Shown one piece after another: positions 1-8,250 of a stretch of DNA of 64,000 nucleotides. Position numbers and translations under genes: made by a program. The notes beneath the pieces were generated by a model. That model searched no databases. It was not told the DNA's origin and was given only the letters and a program-made list of their open reading frames with translations. The stretch is from NCBI GenBank assembly GCA_035995205.1, contig DASYKS010000104.1:35057-99056 (forward strand), written 5' to 3'. The stretch is from DASYKS01 sp035995205 (GTDB taxonomy: Bacteria > Acidobacteriota > Thermoanaerobaculia > Multivoradales > UBA5704). Numbering within the stretch: position 1 is the stretch's first letter; the number at the start of each line of letters is the position of its first letter.

Positions 1-866
1 CAGGCGATCAGCAGCACGGCGGCGACGGCGCCGAACAGCATGGCGTAGGTGCCGCGCTGGTCGCCGACCAGATTGTCGAGCAGGAGCCCGGCGGTTACCG
101 CCGACTTTGCGTCGGCGTTCGTGGCGTGGGTCTGCGCGTAGCTCTTCCGGATGACGTCCATCTCGGCGCGCACTTGGGGCAGCTCGACGCCGGGCCTCAT
201 GCGCGCGAAGACGTTGAAGAAGAAGCCGCCGTCGGCGATCTGCTTGGGGTTGAGGAACGGCGCCTCGAACGGCCGCGCGGTGAAGAGCTGGGTCTGGGCG
301 AGCGGAAAGCTCGACACGCGGGCGGGCATCACGCCGACGATCGTGTGCGGCTTGCCGTCGAGGGTGAGCGTCTTGCCGATCGCATCGCTCTCTCCGCCGA
401 AGTGCGAGCGCCAGAAGCCGTTCGAGAGGATCACCACGGGCGGCCCGCCGGGCTTGCCCTCCTCGGCCACGAACGTCCGGCCCAGGGCCGGCTCGACACC
501 GAGCACCGAGAAGAAGTTTCGCGACACCATGAGCGCTTGGAACTGCTCGGGGTCGCCCAGGCCGGTGACCGTGTAGGCGATGAAGATCGACACCGAGAGG
601 TCGCTGAACACCTGCTGGCGCTCGCGCAGAACCTCGTATCGCGGCCAAGAGAGGGGGGCCTGGTCAAGCCCCTGCTCGGGGGCCGAGGAGTTGATCGCGA
701 CGAGCCGCTCGGGATGCTCGTACGGCAGCGGTTGCAGGAAGATGGCCTCGACCAGGCTGAAGATGGCGGCGTTGGCGCCGATGCCGAGGGCGAGCGCCAC
801 GACCGCCACGACGGTGAACCCGGGCGACTTCAAGAGCGAGCGGATGGCATAGCGGAGCGTCTTCAT
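1..866 (-). CDS. ADOP/MacB-type ABC transporter permease, C-terminus beyond window
   Basis: Reading the minus strand from an ATG at 866 gives 288 uninterrupted residues running off the left edge. The start MKTLRYAIRSLLKSPGFT, then a first membrane segment (VVAVVALALGIGANAAIFSL) and a long periplasmic MacB_PCD domain with GVEPALGRTF and a DGKPHTIVGVMP-like stretch, are typical of the duplicated orphan permeases common in Acidobacteriota. Near the edge a hydrophobic segment (YAMLFGAVAAVLLIA) begins the FtsX core. A strong Shine-Dalgarno (AGGAGGGG) sits just upstream of the ATG. No partner ATPase is visible here, as is usual for this family. The substrate is unknown. Family call is secure; the missing part prevents checking the second FtsX repeat. 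Confidence 0.88.
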   Translation of the reverse strand, partial: MKTLRYAIRSLLKSPGFTVVAVVALALGIGANAAIFSLVEAIFLQPLPYEHPERLVAINSSAPEQGLDQAPLSWPRYEVLRERQQVFSDLSVSIFIAYTVTGLGDPEQFQALMVSRNFFSVLGVEPALGRTFVAEEGKPGGPPVVILSNGFWRSHFGGESDAIGKTLTLDGKPHTIVGVMPARVSSFPLAQTQLFTARPFEAPFLNPKQIADGGFFFNVFARMRPGVELPQVRAEMDVIRKSYAQTHATNADAKSAVTAGLLLDNLVGDQRGTYAMLFGAVAAVLLIA

Positions 867-1148
867 GACCCCTCCTGTCGAGGCCAAACCCGTCGAGGCC
901 AATGGCCAGCGCGCGTTCGGCGTCGTTCGTCAGGCGAACCTGCCTATGATACGAGTTTCGCGCCGATTGGTTGCTGCCCGGAGGGGTTGACGAGCAGCCC
1001 CAGCAAGTGCTGCGGGGAGGCGGCCCTTCCGGTAACGTATTGTCGCAACCGGAGACCGGCATAGAATCGCCGCCAGTTCCAAGCCCAGGAGCGCGCACCG
1101 CGCCCCCGAGACGTCCCTTGAGCCGCGGGAAAACCCGCGCGACGAGCC
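867..1148. other. Divergent intergenic region
   Basis: This 282-base gap separates the minus permease from the plus FIST gene. The permease leader has a directly repeated GGCCTCGAC close to the start codon, and a possible -10 (TATCAT on the minus strand) lies near 946-951, without a convincing -35. I see no RNA gene or coding potential on either strand. Confidence 0.4.
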
Positions 1149-2369
1149 ATGCGCAGCCGAAACGTGGTCCCGACGTCGGCAGGCCTCTCCCCGAGCGAGC
1201 TTGCGGGAGTCTCGCGCGTGGCCGGGCGCGATCCGGACCTGGCGCTCGCTTTCCTGCCCGCGACCCCGCAGCTCGCCCGCGAGCTGGACACCCTCGCCGC
1301 GGCCTGGCCCGCGACGCTCCGGTTCGGCTGCGAGGCCGCCACCCAGCTCTGCGACGATCGCTCGACCTCCAACGGCAGCGTCCAGGCGTTCTGGCTCGAC
1401 CGGCCCGCCGATTCGACCGACGAGCGGCCCTCAGGACCGGCGCCGCCGGAAATCGCCGTGCTCGAAGGCAGCTACGAGCGGCCGCCGGCAGAGGCAGAGA
1501 TCGCGGCGTTCGCCGGCCGCCTGGCCGGCGCGGACGGCGTTCTCCTGTTCGTCGACGGTTCGCGTTTTCCCGCCGAGCGGGTTCTGGCCGACCTCGGCCG
1601 CCTGGCGCCCGGGACGCTACGCATCGCGGGCGGACTGGCCTCGGGCACGGCGGGCGCGGTGGCGAACCTGGTCGACGGCCACGGAGACCTTGAAGACCAG
1701 GGCGCGCGGGTGTTTCTCGATCGGCGGATCTTCCCCTCGGCCTGCCTCGCCCTCCTGCTCCGCGGCGTCGACATGCAGGTGGAGGTTCTCCGTGGCTGGA
1801 ATCCCGCGAGCCCGATCTACACCGCCACCCGCGCCGAGGGCACAGTCCTCTACGAGATCGACGGCCAGCCCGCGACAGATTGGTATCGCCGCTTCTTCAC
1901 CGTCCGCGGCGAGCTGGCTCCCCTGCCCGAAGCGTCGCTGGGCTTTCCGCTGATCGTCGTCGGCCCTTCCTCTCGGCGCGAGGGGCTGTACCGCAGCCTG
2001 CGCGCCTTCGATCAGCCGGCGGGCGCGGTGACGCTCTGGGGCGGAATCGAGACCGGCGATCAGGTGCGGATGGGGATGTTCGGCGGTGGGGACGGCGGCT
2101 CTCCGTTCGCCACCCTGGCGGCCACCGCGGGCCGGATGCGCGCCGAAGGCGCGCCGGTCGAGGCGGCGGTCCTCTACTCCTGCGTCGACCGCCAAGGCGC
2201 CTTGGGCGAGCGGATGGGAGAAGAGATCGCCGCCATTCATCGCGCGCTCGGCGGAGCGTCGCTTTCGGGCTTCTTCACTTGGGGCGAGATCGGGCCGAGC
2301 GGCGACGCCACCCCCGCCTATTACAACCACACCGCGGTGCTCGTCCTGCTGCGCGAAGGAACGCCATGA
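1149..2369 (+). CDS. FIST domain sensory protein
   Basis: This 406-residue soluble protein has a FIST_N domain (about 30-220) and a FIST_C domain (about 225-400). FIST_C begins around SPIYTATRAEGTVLYEIDG, and the end has the family's SGFFTWGEIGP and YYNHTAVLVLL. FIST domains are known as small-ligand, probably amino-acid, sensors found with signalling output modules. No membrane segment or enzymatic motif is seen, so this copy would act as a cytoplasmic ligand-binding subunit. The next gene, 70 bases on, is a PAS-GGDEF-EAL protein, so the pair probably makes one c-di-GMP signalling unit in trans. The start at 1149 lacks a strong ribosome site, so a nearby alternative is possible. Confidence 0.82.
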   Translation: MRSRNVVPTSAGLSPSELAGVSRVAGRDPDLALAFLPATPQLARELDTLAAAWPATLRFGCEAATQLCDDRSTSNGSVQAFWLDRPADSTDERPSGPAPPEIAVLEGSYERPPAEAEIAAFAGRLAGADGVLLFVDGSRFPAERVLADLGRLAPGTLRIAGGLASGTAGAVANLVDGHGDLEDQGARVFLDRRIFPSACLALLLRGVDMQVEVLRGWNPASPIYTATRAEGTVLYEIDGQPATDWYRRFFTVRGELAPLPEASLGFPLIVVGPSSRREGLYRSLRAFDQPAGAVTLWGGIETGDQVRMGMFGGGDGGSPFATLAATAGRMRAEGAPVEAAVLYSCVDRQGALGERMGEEIAAIHRALGGASLSGFFTWGEIGPSGDATPAYYNHTAVLVLLREGTP

Positions 2370-2439
2370 GCTCGGTACTCTGCCAGGGTCGGCAACGACT
2401 TGCCGCTGCGAAGTCAGGAGCTTTGACGGAGCCTCCCCC

Positions 2440-4218
2440 ATGAACCGGTTCGAGGGCGAGATCCTGCGCAATCTGCTGGCGCAGACCACGCGGGCCTACG
2501 ACGACCAGCTCGGGGCGATCGCGGCGGAAAAAGAGATCGCCCAGGTCACCTTGGCCTCGATCGGCGACGGCGTGCTGGCGACCGACGCGCGCGGCCGGGT
2601 GGAGCTGCTCAATCCGGTCGCCGAAGAGCTGGCCGGCTGGTCGGCCGAGGAGGCGGCGGGATTGCCGGTGGCCGAGGTGCTGCGCCTGATCGACGAGAGC
2701 ACCGGCCGCGAGATCGAGCATCCGATCGAGCGTTGCCTGGCTTCCGGCCAGAGCCTGCGCCTGACCGAGCGGATCGCGCTGCAACGGCGCGACGGGCGGC
2801 GTCACGCGGTCGAATGCACCTGCGCGCCGATACGAGACCGCCAAGGCGCCCAGGTCGGAGCCGTGCTGGTGTTTCAAGACGTGACCGAGAAGCGCCTGCT
2901 CGCGCTCCAGCTCGCCCACCAGGCGACCCACGACGGCCTCACCGGCCTGTTCAATCGCGTGGCGTTCAACGGCCACCTGCAACGCGCGTTGGAAGAGACG
3001 CGGCGCACGGGGGTGCCGCACGCGCTCGCCTACATGGATCTCGATCAGTTCAAGCTGGTCAACGACACCTGCGGCCATCTGGCGGGCGACGAGCTGCTCC
3101 ACCGGGTGACCGAGATGCTCCAGACCTCGATGCGCGCTTCCGACATCGTGGCCCGGCTGGGCGGCGACGAGTTCGCGTGGCTGTCGCTCTATTCGCCGCT
3201 CGAAACCGCGGAGCGGCAGATCGCCAAATTCCACCGCGAGCTGCAGGGCTTCCGCTTCGCCTGGCAGGACAAGAGTTTTTCGGTCGGCATAAGTATCGGG
3301 CTGGTGCCGATCACCGAGGAGTTCGCCTCGGTGGCGCACTTGATGTCGGCCGCCGACCACGCCTGCTACGTGGCGAAGGAAAAAGGCCGGAACCGGATTC
3401 AGGTCTACCGCCCCGACACCGCGGAGTTCGTGCGCCGGGACGCCGACATGAACTGGGTGCTGCGCATCCAGGAGACGCTCGAACGCGACCGGTTCCGCCT
3501 GTTCGCCCAGGAGATCCGGCCGCTCACCCGGCGCGAGGGAGGCGGCCTGCGCTTCGAGGTACTGCTGCGCATGATCTCCGAAGGGGGACAGATTCATCTG
3601 CCGTCGGATTTCATTCGCGCCGCCGAGCGCTACGGCCTGATGCGCTCGATCGATCGTTGGGTGATCGGCCGCTCGCTCGAAACCTTCGCCGCCGAGTCGC
3701 CCGCCTGGCTCGAAGGGTTGGCGCTCTGCTCGATCAACCTCTCTGCCGTGTCGATCGGCGACGAGACCTTCCTCGATTTCGTCGAGGAGCGTTTGGCCGC
3801 GACCGGCTTTCCCGCCAAGAAGCTCTGCTTCGAGATCACCGAGACGGCGGCGATCGACAATCTCCAACAGGCGGTGCGCCTGCTCGGCCGGCTGGGCGCC
3901 CGCGGCGTCCGTTTCGCGCTCGACGATTTCGGCAGCGGCATGGCGTCCTATGCCTACCTGAAGGAGCTGCCCGTATCGTTCCTGAAGATCGACGGCAAGT
4001 TCATCCAGGACATCGTGACCGACCCGCTCGACCGCGCGATGGTCGAGTCGATCAACCAGGTCGGCCACGTGATGGGCCTGGAGACGATCGCCGAATCGGT
4101 GGGGAGCTTAGCCGCGGTCAATCAATTGCGCGCGCTCGGCGTGGACTACGGCCAAGGACATTGGATCAGCCCGCCCCGTCCCCTTTCGGCGCTCCGCGAG
4201 ATAGCATCCGCCTCCTAA
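2440..4218 (+). CDS. PAS-GGDEF-EAL cyclic-di-GMP signalling protein
   Basis: This 592-residue protein should make and/or break cyclic di-GMP. PAS spans about 33-155 and GGDEF about 160-325. The GGDEF motif is intact near 240 and is preceded by an RASD inhibitory-site motif. EAL spans about 345-590. The EAL signature reads EVL (FEVLLRM, near 372), but the metal and catalytic positions are present: N in SINLSA, E in FEITET, DD in DDFGSG, K in LKIDGKF, E in ETIAES and Q in YGQGHW. Both activities are therefore plausible. The ATG at 2440 was chosen because the sequence upstream in this frame lies inside the FIST gene and is not conserved. There is no transmembrane segment; input probably comes from PAS and the FIST neighbour. 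Confidence 0.9.
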   Translation: MNRFEGEILRNLLAQTTRAYDDQLGAIAAEKEIAQVTLASIGDGVLATDARGRVELLNPVAEELAGWSAEEAAGLPVAEVLRLIDESTGREIEHPIERCLASGQSLRLTERIALQRRDGRRHAVECTCAPIRDRQGAQVGAVLVFQDVTEKRLLALQLAHQATHDGLTGLFNRVAFNGHLQRALEETRRTGVPHALAYMDLDQFKLVNDTCGHLAGDELLHRVTEMLQTSMRASDIVARLGGDEFAWLSLYSPLETAERQIAKFHRELQGFRFAWQDKSFSVGISIGLVPITEEFASVAHLMSAADHACYVAKEKGRNRIQVYRPDTAEFVRRDADMNWVLRIQETLERDRFRLFAQEIRPLTRREGGGLRFEVLLRMISEGGQIHLPSDFIRAAERYGLMRSIDRWVIGRSLETFAAESPAWLEGLALCSINLSAVSIGDETFLDFVEERLAATGFPAKKLCFEITETAAIDNLQQAVRLLGRLGARGVRFALDDFGSGMASYAYLKELPVSFLKIDGKFIQDIVTDPLDRAMVESINQVGHVMGLETIAESVGSLAAVNQLRALGVDYGQGHWISPPRPLSALREIASAS

Positions 4219-4291
4219 AGCCCCGTTGTCACCGAATCGACACCCATCGACCCCCGGGATGGGGCGTCTCTTGGGAAGGAGAAGGACCCTA

Positions 4292-5818
4292 ATGGCACGA
4301 CCCGCGACCTCCGCACCGCTCGACGATAACGGGCAAGCGAAAACCGGCTTCGTCCGCGAGCTTGGCCTGCTCGACTCGACCATGATCGTCGCCGGATCGA
4401 TGATCGGCTCGGGAATCTTCATCGTCTCGGCCGACATCTCCCGCCAAGTGGGCACTTCGGGCGGGCTGCTGCTCACCTGGATCATCACCGGCCTGCTCAC
4501 CCTGGGGGCCGCGCTCTCCTACGGCGAGCTCGCCGCGATGATGCCGCGGGCGGGCGGGCAGTACGTCTACCTGCGCGAAGCCTGGTCGCCGCTCTGGGGC
4601 TTCCTCTACGGCTGGACGGTCTTCCTGGTGATCCAGACCGGCACGATCGCCGCGGTCGCTGTGGGCTTCGCCCGTTATCTCGGGGTCCTCGTGCCGTGGA
4701 TCTCGCCGACGAGCTGGGTGGTGGCGCCGATCGACATCTCGTCGGATTTCGCGATCTCGCTTTCGACCCAGCAGCTGGTGGGAGTGCTGATGATCGTCGC
4801 CCTCACTGGGTTGAACACGCTCGGCATCCGGCTCGGCAAGCTGATCCAGAACGTGTTCACGTCCGCCAAGACGTTCGCGCTGTTCGCGCTGATCGCGGTC
4901 GGCCTGTTCTTCGGCCACAACCTGGGCGCGAATCTCGCCCATCCCTGGACGCCGCAACTGCCGGAAGGAGGCTCGCCGATCGCCTCCGGAGCGCTCGCCC
5001 TGATCGTGGCGTTCGGCGTCGCGCAGGTCGGCTCGCTGTTCTCCTCCGACGCCTGGAACAACATCACGTTCACCGCGGGCGAGGTGAAGAACCCGAAACG
5101 GAACCTGCCGCTGTCGCTCGCGCTCGGCACCGGCCTGGTCACCCTGCTCTACGTGCTCGCGAACTTCGCCTACCTCGCCGTCCTGCCGCTCGCGCAGATC
5201 CAGACCGCGCCGGACGATCGGGTGGCGACCGCGGCTCTTCAGTCGATCTTCCCCGGCGCCGGGACGATCATCATGGCGATCGCGATCGTGATCTCGACCT
5301 TCGGCTGCAACAACGGGCTGATTCTCGCGGGCGCCCGGGTCTACCACGCGATGGCGAACGACGGCCTGTTCTTCCGCGCGACGGGTAAGCTGAACGCCCG
5401 CGCGGTCCCGGCGTTCGGCTTGGTTCTCCAGTGCGTGTGGGCGAGCTTCCTGGTTCTGCCGCGGACCCGCTTGCGCGACGCGGCGGGCGCCGTGCTGCTC
5501 GATTCGACGGGCCAGCCGCAGTACGGCAACCTCTACGGCGCGCTGCTCGATTACGTAGTGTTCGCGGTGCTGATCTTTTACGTGCTGACGATCGCCGGCC
5601 TGTTCCGCCTTCGCCGCACCCAGCCGAACGCCGACCGGCCCTACCGCGCCTTCGGCTATCCGTTGGTCCCCGCCCTCTACATTCTCGCGGCGAGCGCGAT
5701 CACGCTGATCCTGCTGTTCTACAAGACGCAGACCAGCTGGCCCGGCCTGGTGATCGTCCTCACCGGCGTGCCCGTGTACCTGCTCTGGCGGCGTTCCGCC
5801 GCGGCCGCCGCGGGATAG
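4292..5818 (+). CDS. APC-family amino acid permease
   Basis: This integral inner-membrane transporter has 508 residues and about 12 hydrophobic segments. The APC fold signature in TM1 is MIGSGIFIV, followed by GGLLLTWIITGLLTLGAALSYGEL and, in the middle, SSDAWNNITFTAGEVKNPKR. The profile resembles LAT/APA-type amino acid exchangers; the substrate cannot be read from sequence. Start 4292 is chosen because GGGAAGGAGAAGG lies just upstream. It is followed 74 bases later by a second, distinct APC permease, so the two may share a transcript. A long loop around 400-430 (TRLRDAAGAVLLDSTGQPQ) between late TM segments is a little unusual. Confidence 0.9.
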   Translation: MARPATSAPLDDNGQAKTGFVRELGLLDSTMIVAGSMIGSGIFIVSADISRQVGTSGGLLLTWIITGLLTLGAALSYGELAAMMPRAGGQYVYLREAWSPLWGFLYGWTVFLVIQTGTIAAVAVGFARYLGVLVPWISPTSWVVAPIDISSDFAISLSTQQLVGVLMIVALTGLNTLGIRLGKLIQNVFTSAKTFALFALIAVGLFFGHNLGANLAHPWTPQLPEGGSPIASGALALIVAFGVAQVGSLFSSDAWNNITFTAGEVKNPKRNLPLSLALGTGLVTLLYVLANFAYLAVLPLAQIQTAPDDRVATAALQSIFPGAGTIIMAIAIVISTFGCNNGLILAGARVYHAMANDGLFFRATGKLNARAVPAFGLVLQCVWASFLVLPRTRLRDAAGAVLLDSTGQPQYGNLYGALLDYVVFAVLIFYVLTIAGLFRLRRTQPNADRPYRAFGYPLVPALYILAASAITLILLFYKTQTSWPGLVIVLTGVPVYLLWRRSAAAAAG

Positions 5819-5892
5819 GATGCCGACAACTTGGAACCCGACCCACCGTTTGCGGAGGAATCGATGACGAACCACCTTCCGGAGGACGCTCG

Positions 5893-7410
5893 ATGAGCCA
5901 GCTGTTCGCCAGAAAGCCGCTCGAGCTATTGCTCGAGGAAATGAAGAGCGAGAACCGGCTGCGCCGGATCCTCGGCCCGGTCCAGCTCTCCGCCTTGGGC
6001 ATCGGCGCGATCATCGGCGCCGGCATTTTCGTCGCGACCGGAGAAGCGGCTCACAATACGGCCGGCCCGGCCCTCATGCTCTCCTATGTCGTGGCGGGGA
6101 TCACCTGCATCTTCGCCGCCCTCTGCTACGCGGAGTTCGCCGCCATGGTGCCGGTCGCCGGTTCGGCCTACACCTACGCCTACGCCACGATGGGCGAGCT
6201 CTTCGCCTGGATCATCGGTTGGGACCTGGTGCTCGAATACGCGGTCGGCAGTGCCACGGTAGCCGCCGGCTGGTCCGGTTATTTCCAGAGCGTGCTGCAG
6301 AAATTCGGCGTCGAATTTCCCGAGGTGTTCCGCCAATCGCCCTGGGCCTACGATCAAGCGACCGGCGGATTCATCCGGACCGGCTCGTGGATCAATCTGC
6401 CGGCGGTACTGATCGTGATCGTGATCACCGCCGTCCTGGTCAAGGGCATCTCCGAGAGCGCGAGCTTCAACGCGCTGATGGTCGGGGTCAAAGTCGCCGC
6501 CGTCCTGTTCGTCATCGGGGTCGGCGTGTTCTACATCGACCCGGCCAACTGGCATCCGTTCGCGCCATACGGCTATAGCGGGTTGAGCTTCTTCGGCCAC
6601 CACGTCGCAGGAAAGACCAACGCGGGAGGCGATCCCGTCGGCATGCTCGCGGGCGCCGCGATCATCTTCTTCGCCTATATCGGCTTCGACTCGGTCTCGA
6701 CCCATACCGAGGAGGCGAAGAACCCGCAGCGCGACGTGCCGATCGGCATCATCGCCTCGCTGGTGATCTGCACCGTGCTCTACATCCTGGTGGTCGCGGT
6801 CCTCACCGGCATGGTCAAGTACGACCAGCTCGACGTCAACGCGTCGGTCTCCGTGGCATTCCAGCAGAAGGGACTCGGCTGGGCGCAGTTCCTGATCGCG
6901 GCGGCCGGTGTGGCCGGCATCACCTCGGTCCTGCTGGTCATGATGCTCTCCGGTCCGCGCGTCTTCCTCGCCATGGCGCGCGACGGCTTGGTCCCGAAGG
7001 GCTTCTTCGGCGATGTCCACCCGAAGTTCCGGACCCCCTACAAATCGACCATGCTGATCGGCGCGGGCGTGATCGTCCTCGCCGGCTTGCTGCCGATCGG
7101 CGCGCTGCTCCATCTGGCCAACATCGGTACGCTGTTCGCGTTCGTCGTGGTCTGCATCGCGGTGCTGATCATGAGGAAGAAGTACCCGAACGCCGATCGA
7201 CCGTTCCGCTGCCCCGGGGTGCCGTTGGTGCCGATCCTGGGCATTGGAATGTGCCTGATGCTGATGTTCTCGCTGCCGACCGCCAACTGGTGGCGCCTGT
7301 TTGCCTGGCTGGCGATCGGTATCGTCATCTACTTCGCCTACGGTCAGCGACACAGCGTGATGAAGAAGTACATCGAGACCCACGGCAGCTCCCAGAAACC
7401 TCTTCCGTAG
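5893..7410 (+). CDS. APC-family cationic-type amino acid permease
   Basis: This inner-membrane amino acid permease of 505 residues belongs to the YfnA/CAT-like branch. TM1 has GIGAIIGAGIFVATGEAA, TM3 begins ALCYAEFAAMVPVAGSAYTY, and TM6 has FFAYIGFDSVSTHTEEAKNP, all typical of the branch. The start at 5893 is preceded by GGAGGACG. A tiny open frame starting at 5863 ends at this same ATG and may couple translation. An intrinsic terminator follows the stop. The downstream gene is a collapsed paralogue of this one. Substrate specificity (arginine/lysine or broader) is not resolvable. Confidence 0.9.
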   Translation: MSQLFARKPLELLLEEMKSENRLRRILGPVQLSALGIGAIIGAGIFVATGEAAHNTAGPALMLSYVVAGITCIFAALCYAEFAAMVPVAGSAYTYAYATMGELFAWIIGWDLVLEYAVGSATVAAGWSGYFQSVLQKFGVEFPEVFRQSPWAYDQATGGFIRTGSWINLPAVLIVIVITAVLVKGISESASFNALMVGVKVAAVLFVIGVGVFYIDPANWHPFAPYGYSGLSFFGHHVAGKTNAGGDPVGMLAGAAIIFFAYIGFDSVSTHTEEAKNPQRDVPIGIIASLVICTVLYILVVAVLTGMVKYDQLDVNASVSVAFQQKGLGWAQFLIAAAGVAGITSVLLVMMLSGPRVFLAMARDGLVPKGFFGDVHPKFRTPYKSTMLIGAGVIVLAGLLPIGALLHLANIGTLFAFVVVCIAVLIMRKKYPNADRPFRCPGVPLVPILGIGMCLMLMFSLPTANWWRLFAWLAIGIVIYFAYGQRHSVMKKYIETHGSSQKPLP

Positions 7411-7418
7411 AAACACGA

Positions 7419-7454
7419 GGGGCGGCGTGGCTTCTGGAGCCCGCCGCCCTTTTT
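7419..7454 (+). terminator. Rho-independent terminator after the second permease
   Basis: An 8-bp GC stem (GGGCGGCG / CGCCGCCC) with a 14-base loop is followed at once by TTTTT. It lies 9 bases past the stop codon at 7410, so it should end the permease transcript before the mini-permease. Confidence 0.75.
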
Positions 7455-7480
7455 CGTTCGATGCCGCCGGGCGTTCACCT

Positions 7481-7527
7481 ACCCAGGCCGTTGGCCTGGG
7501 CTGTGATGACGCGGCCCTTCAGGCCGC
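7481..7527. repeat. REP-like double hairpin element, copy 1
   Basis: There are two adjacent hairpins: CCCAGGCC-GTT-GGCCTGGG, then GCGGCC-CTTCA-GGCCGC. The first 22 bases are identical to those of the element at 8195-8243, and the second hairpin is similar. Together the two copies bracket the shrunken permease gene. This architecture resembles REP/BIME repeats. No transposase is in the window. Confidence 0.65.
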
Positions 7528-7567
7528 CCCGCCACGCACCCATAGTTCCACGGCCGGAGATCAACGG

Positions 7568-8218
7568 ATGAGTCGGCTGTTCATGCGAAAATCATACTTC
7601 GCACTCGGGGCGGGCGTGATCCTCGTTGGGTATCTACTCCCAACAGTGATCACAGCGGTGCGCTACGGCTCGGCCTTCGCGTTCCGGCCGGTCGTGATTC
7701 TTTCGTGGATCCTACTCATCGCGAACCTTCTCCTCGCGGCTCTCTGCTACGCCGAGATCGCGTCGACCGTGCCGGTCGAAGGCTCCAACGACACCGTAGC
7801 CTACGCCGCCACGCAAGAGCGATTCACCCGGATGCTCGGTTGGCCTCTGCTTCTCGCCTTCGCAGCTAATTTCGTGGCACTCGCCGTCATCGCCTTGAGA
7901 TCCCTCGGGCTTTCCGACTTCCTGCCGATCGATGAGCTGATCCATCTGGCCAACATCGCGACATTGTTCGGTTTCGTCGTGGTCTGCGTGACCGCGCTGT
8001 TCCTGCGCAAAAAATATCCGACCGCCGAGCGAACGTTTCGCTGGCCCGGCGGGCCGGTGGTTCCAATCCTAGGGATTTTGATCAGCTTGTTGCTGATGCT
8101 CTCGCTGCCGACCGCGGCCTGGCTACGTCTGATCTCTTGGCTCGCGATCGGCGGCGTCCTCTACTTTGCCTACGGCCGTCGCCGTCGCTCGCCAACCCAG
8201 GCCGTTGGCCTGGGCTAA
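7568..8218 (+). CDS. Shrunken APC permease paralogue, probable relic
   Basis: The 216 residues match the preceding 505-residue permease at both ends but lack the middle. The N-terminus (MSRLFMRK) and TM3 region (ALCYAEIASTVPVEGSND) are followed almost directly by the C-terminal part (HLANIATLFGFVVVC, PVVPILGILISLLLMLSLP, WLAIGGVLYFAYGRRR). About 280 residues, including most core helices, are gone. The TM1 signature GAGIF is not recognisable. The frame is nevertheless open and about six hydrophobic segments remain. The last six residues are encoded by the REP-like element, so the original end is also lost. It cannot be a normal transporter; it is either a decaying duplicate or a small membrane protein kept for another role. 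Confidence 0.55.
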   Translation: MSRLFMRKSYFALGAGVILVGYLLPTVITAVRYGSAFAFRPVVILSWILLIANLLLAALCYAEIASTVPVEGSNDTVAYAATQERFTRMLGWPLLLAFAANFVALAVIALRSLGLSDFLPIDELIHLANIATLFGFVVVCVTALFLRKKYPTAERTFRWPGGPVVPILGILISLLLMLSLPTAAWLRLISWLAIGGVLYFAYGRRRRSPTQAVGLG

Positions 8219-8243
8219 CGAATTACGCGACCCTTCGGGCCGC
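8195..8243. repeat. REP-like double hairpin element, copy 2
   Basis: It repeats the first 22 bases of copy 1 exactly (CCCAGGCC/GGCCTGGG stem). A second hairpin (ACCCTTCGGGCCG) is related but imperfect. It overlaps the end of the mini-permease and ends a few bases before the stop codon of the converging DUF4340 gene. Confidence 0.65.
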
Positions 8244-8250
8244 AAGAAAC

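Noticed and set aside
126..1064. Long plus-strand open frame opposite the left-edge permease
   Set aside because: It is the antisense shadow of the ADOP permease, whose minus-strand frame gives clear family motifs and a strong ribosome site.
2366..2443. 26-codon ATGA-overlapping frame after the FIST gene as start of the GGDEF gene
   Set aside because: It is in a different frame from the GGDEF protein and ends at 2443, so it can only be a coupling peptide at most.
2275..4068. 597-codon minus-strand open frame across the GGDEF-EAL gene
   Set aside because: GC-rich shadow; the plus strand encodes intact PAS, GGDEF and EAL motifs.
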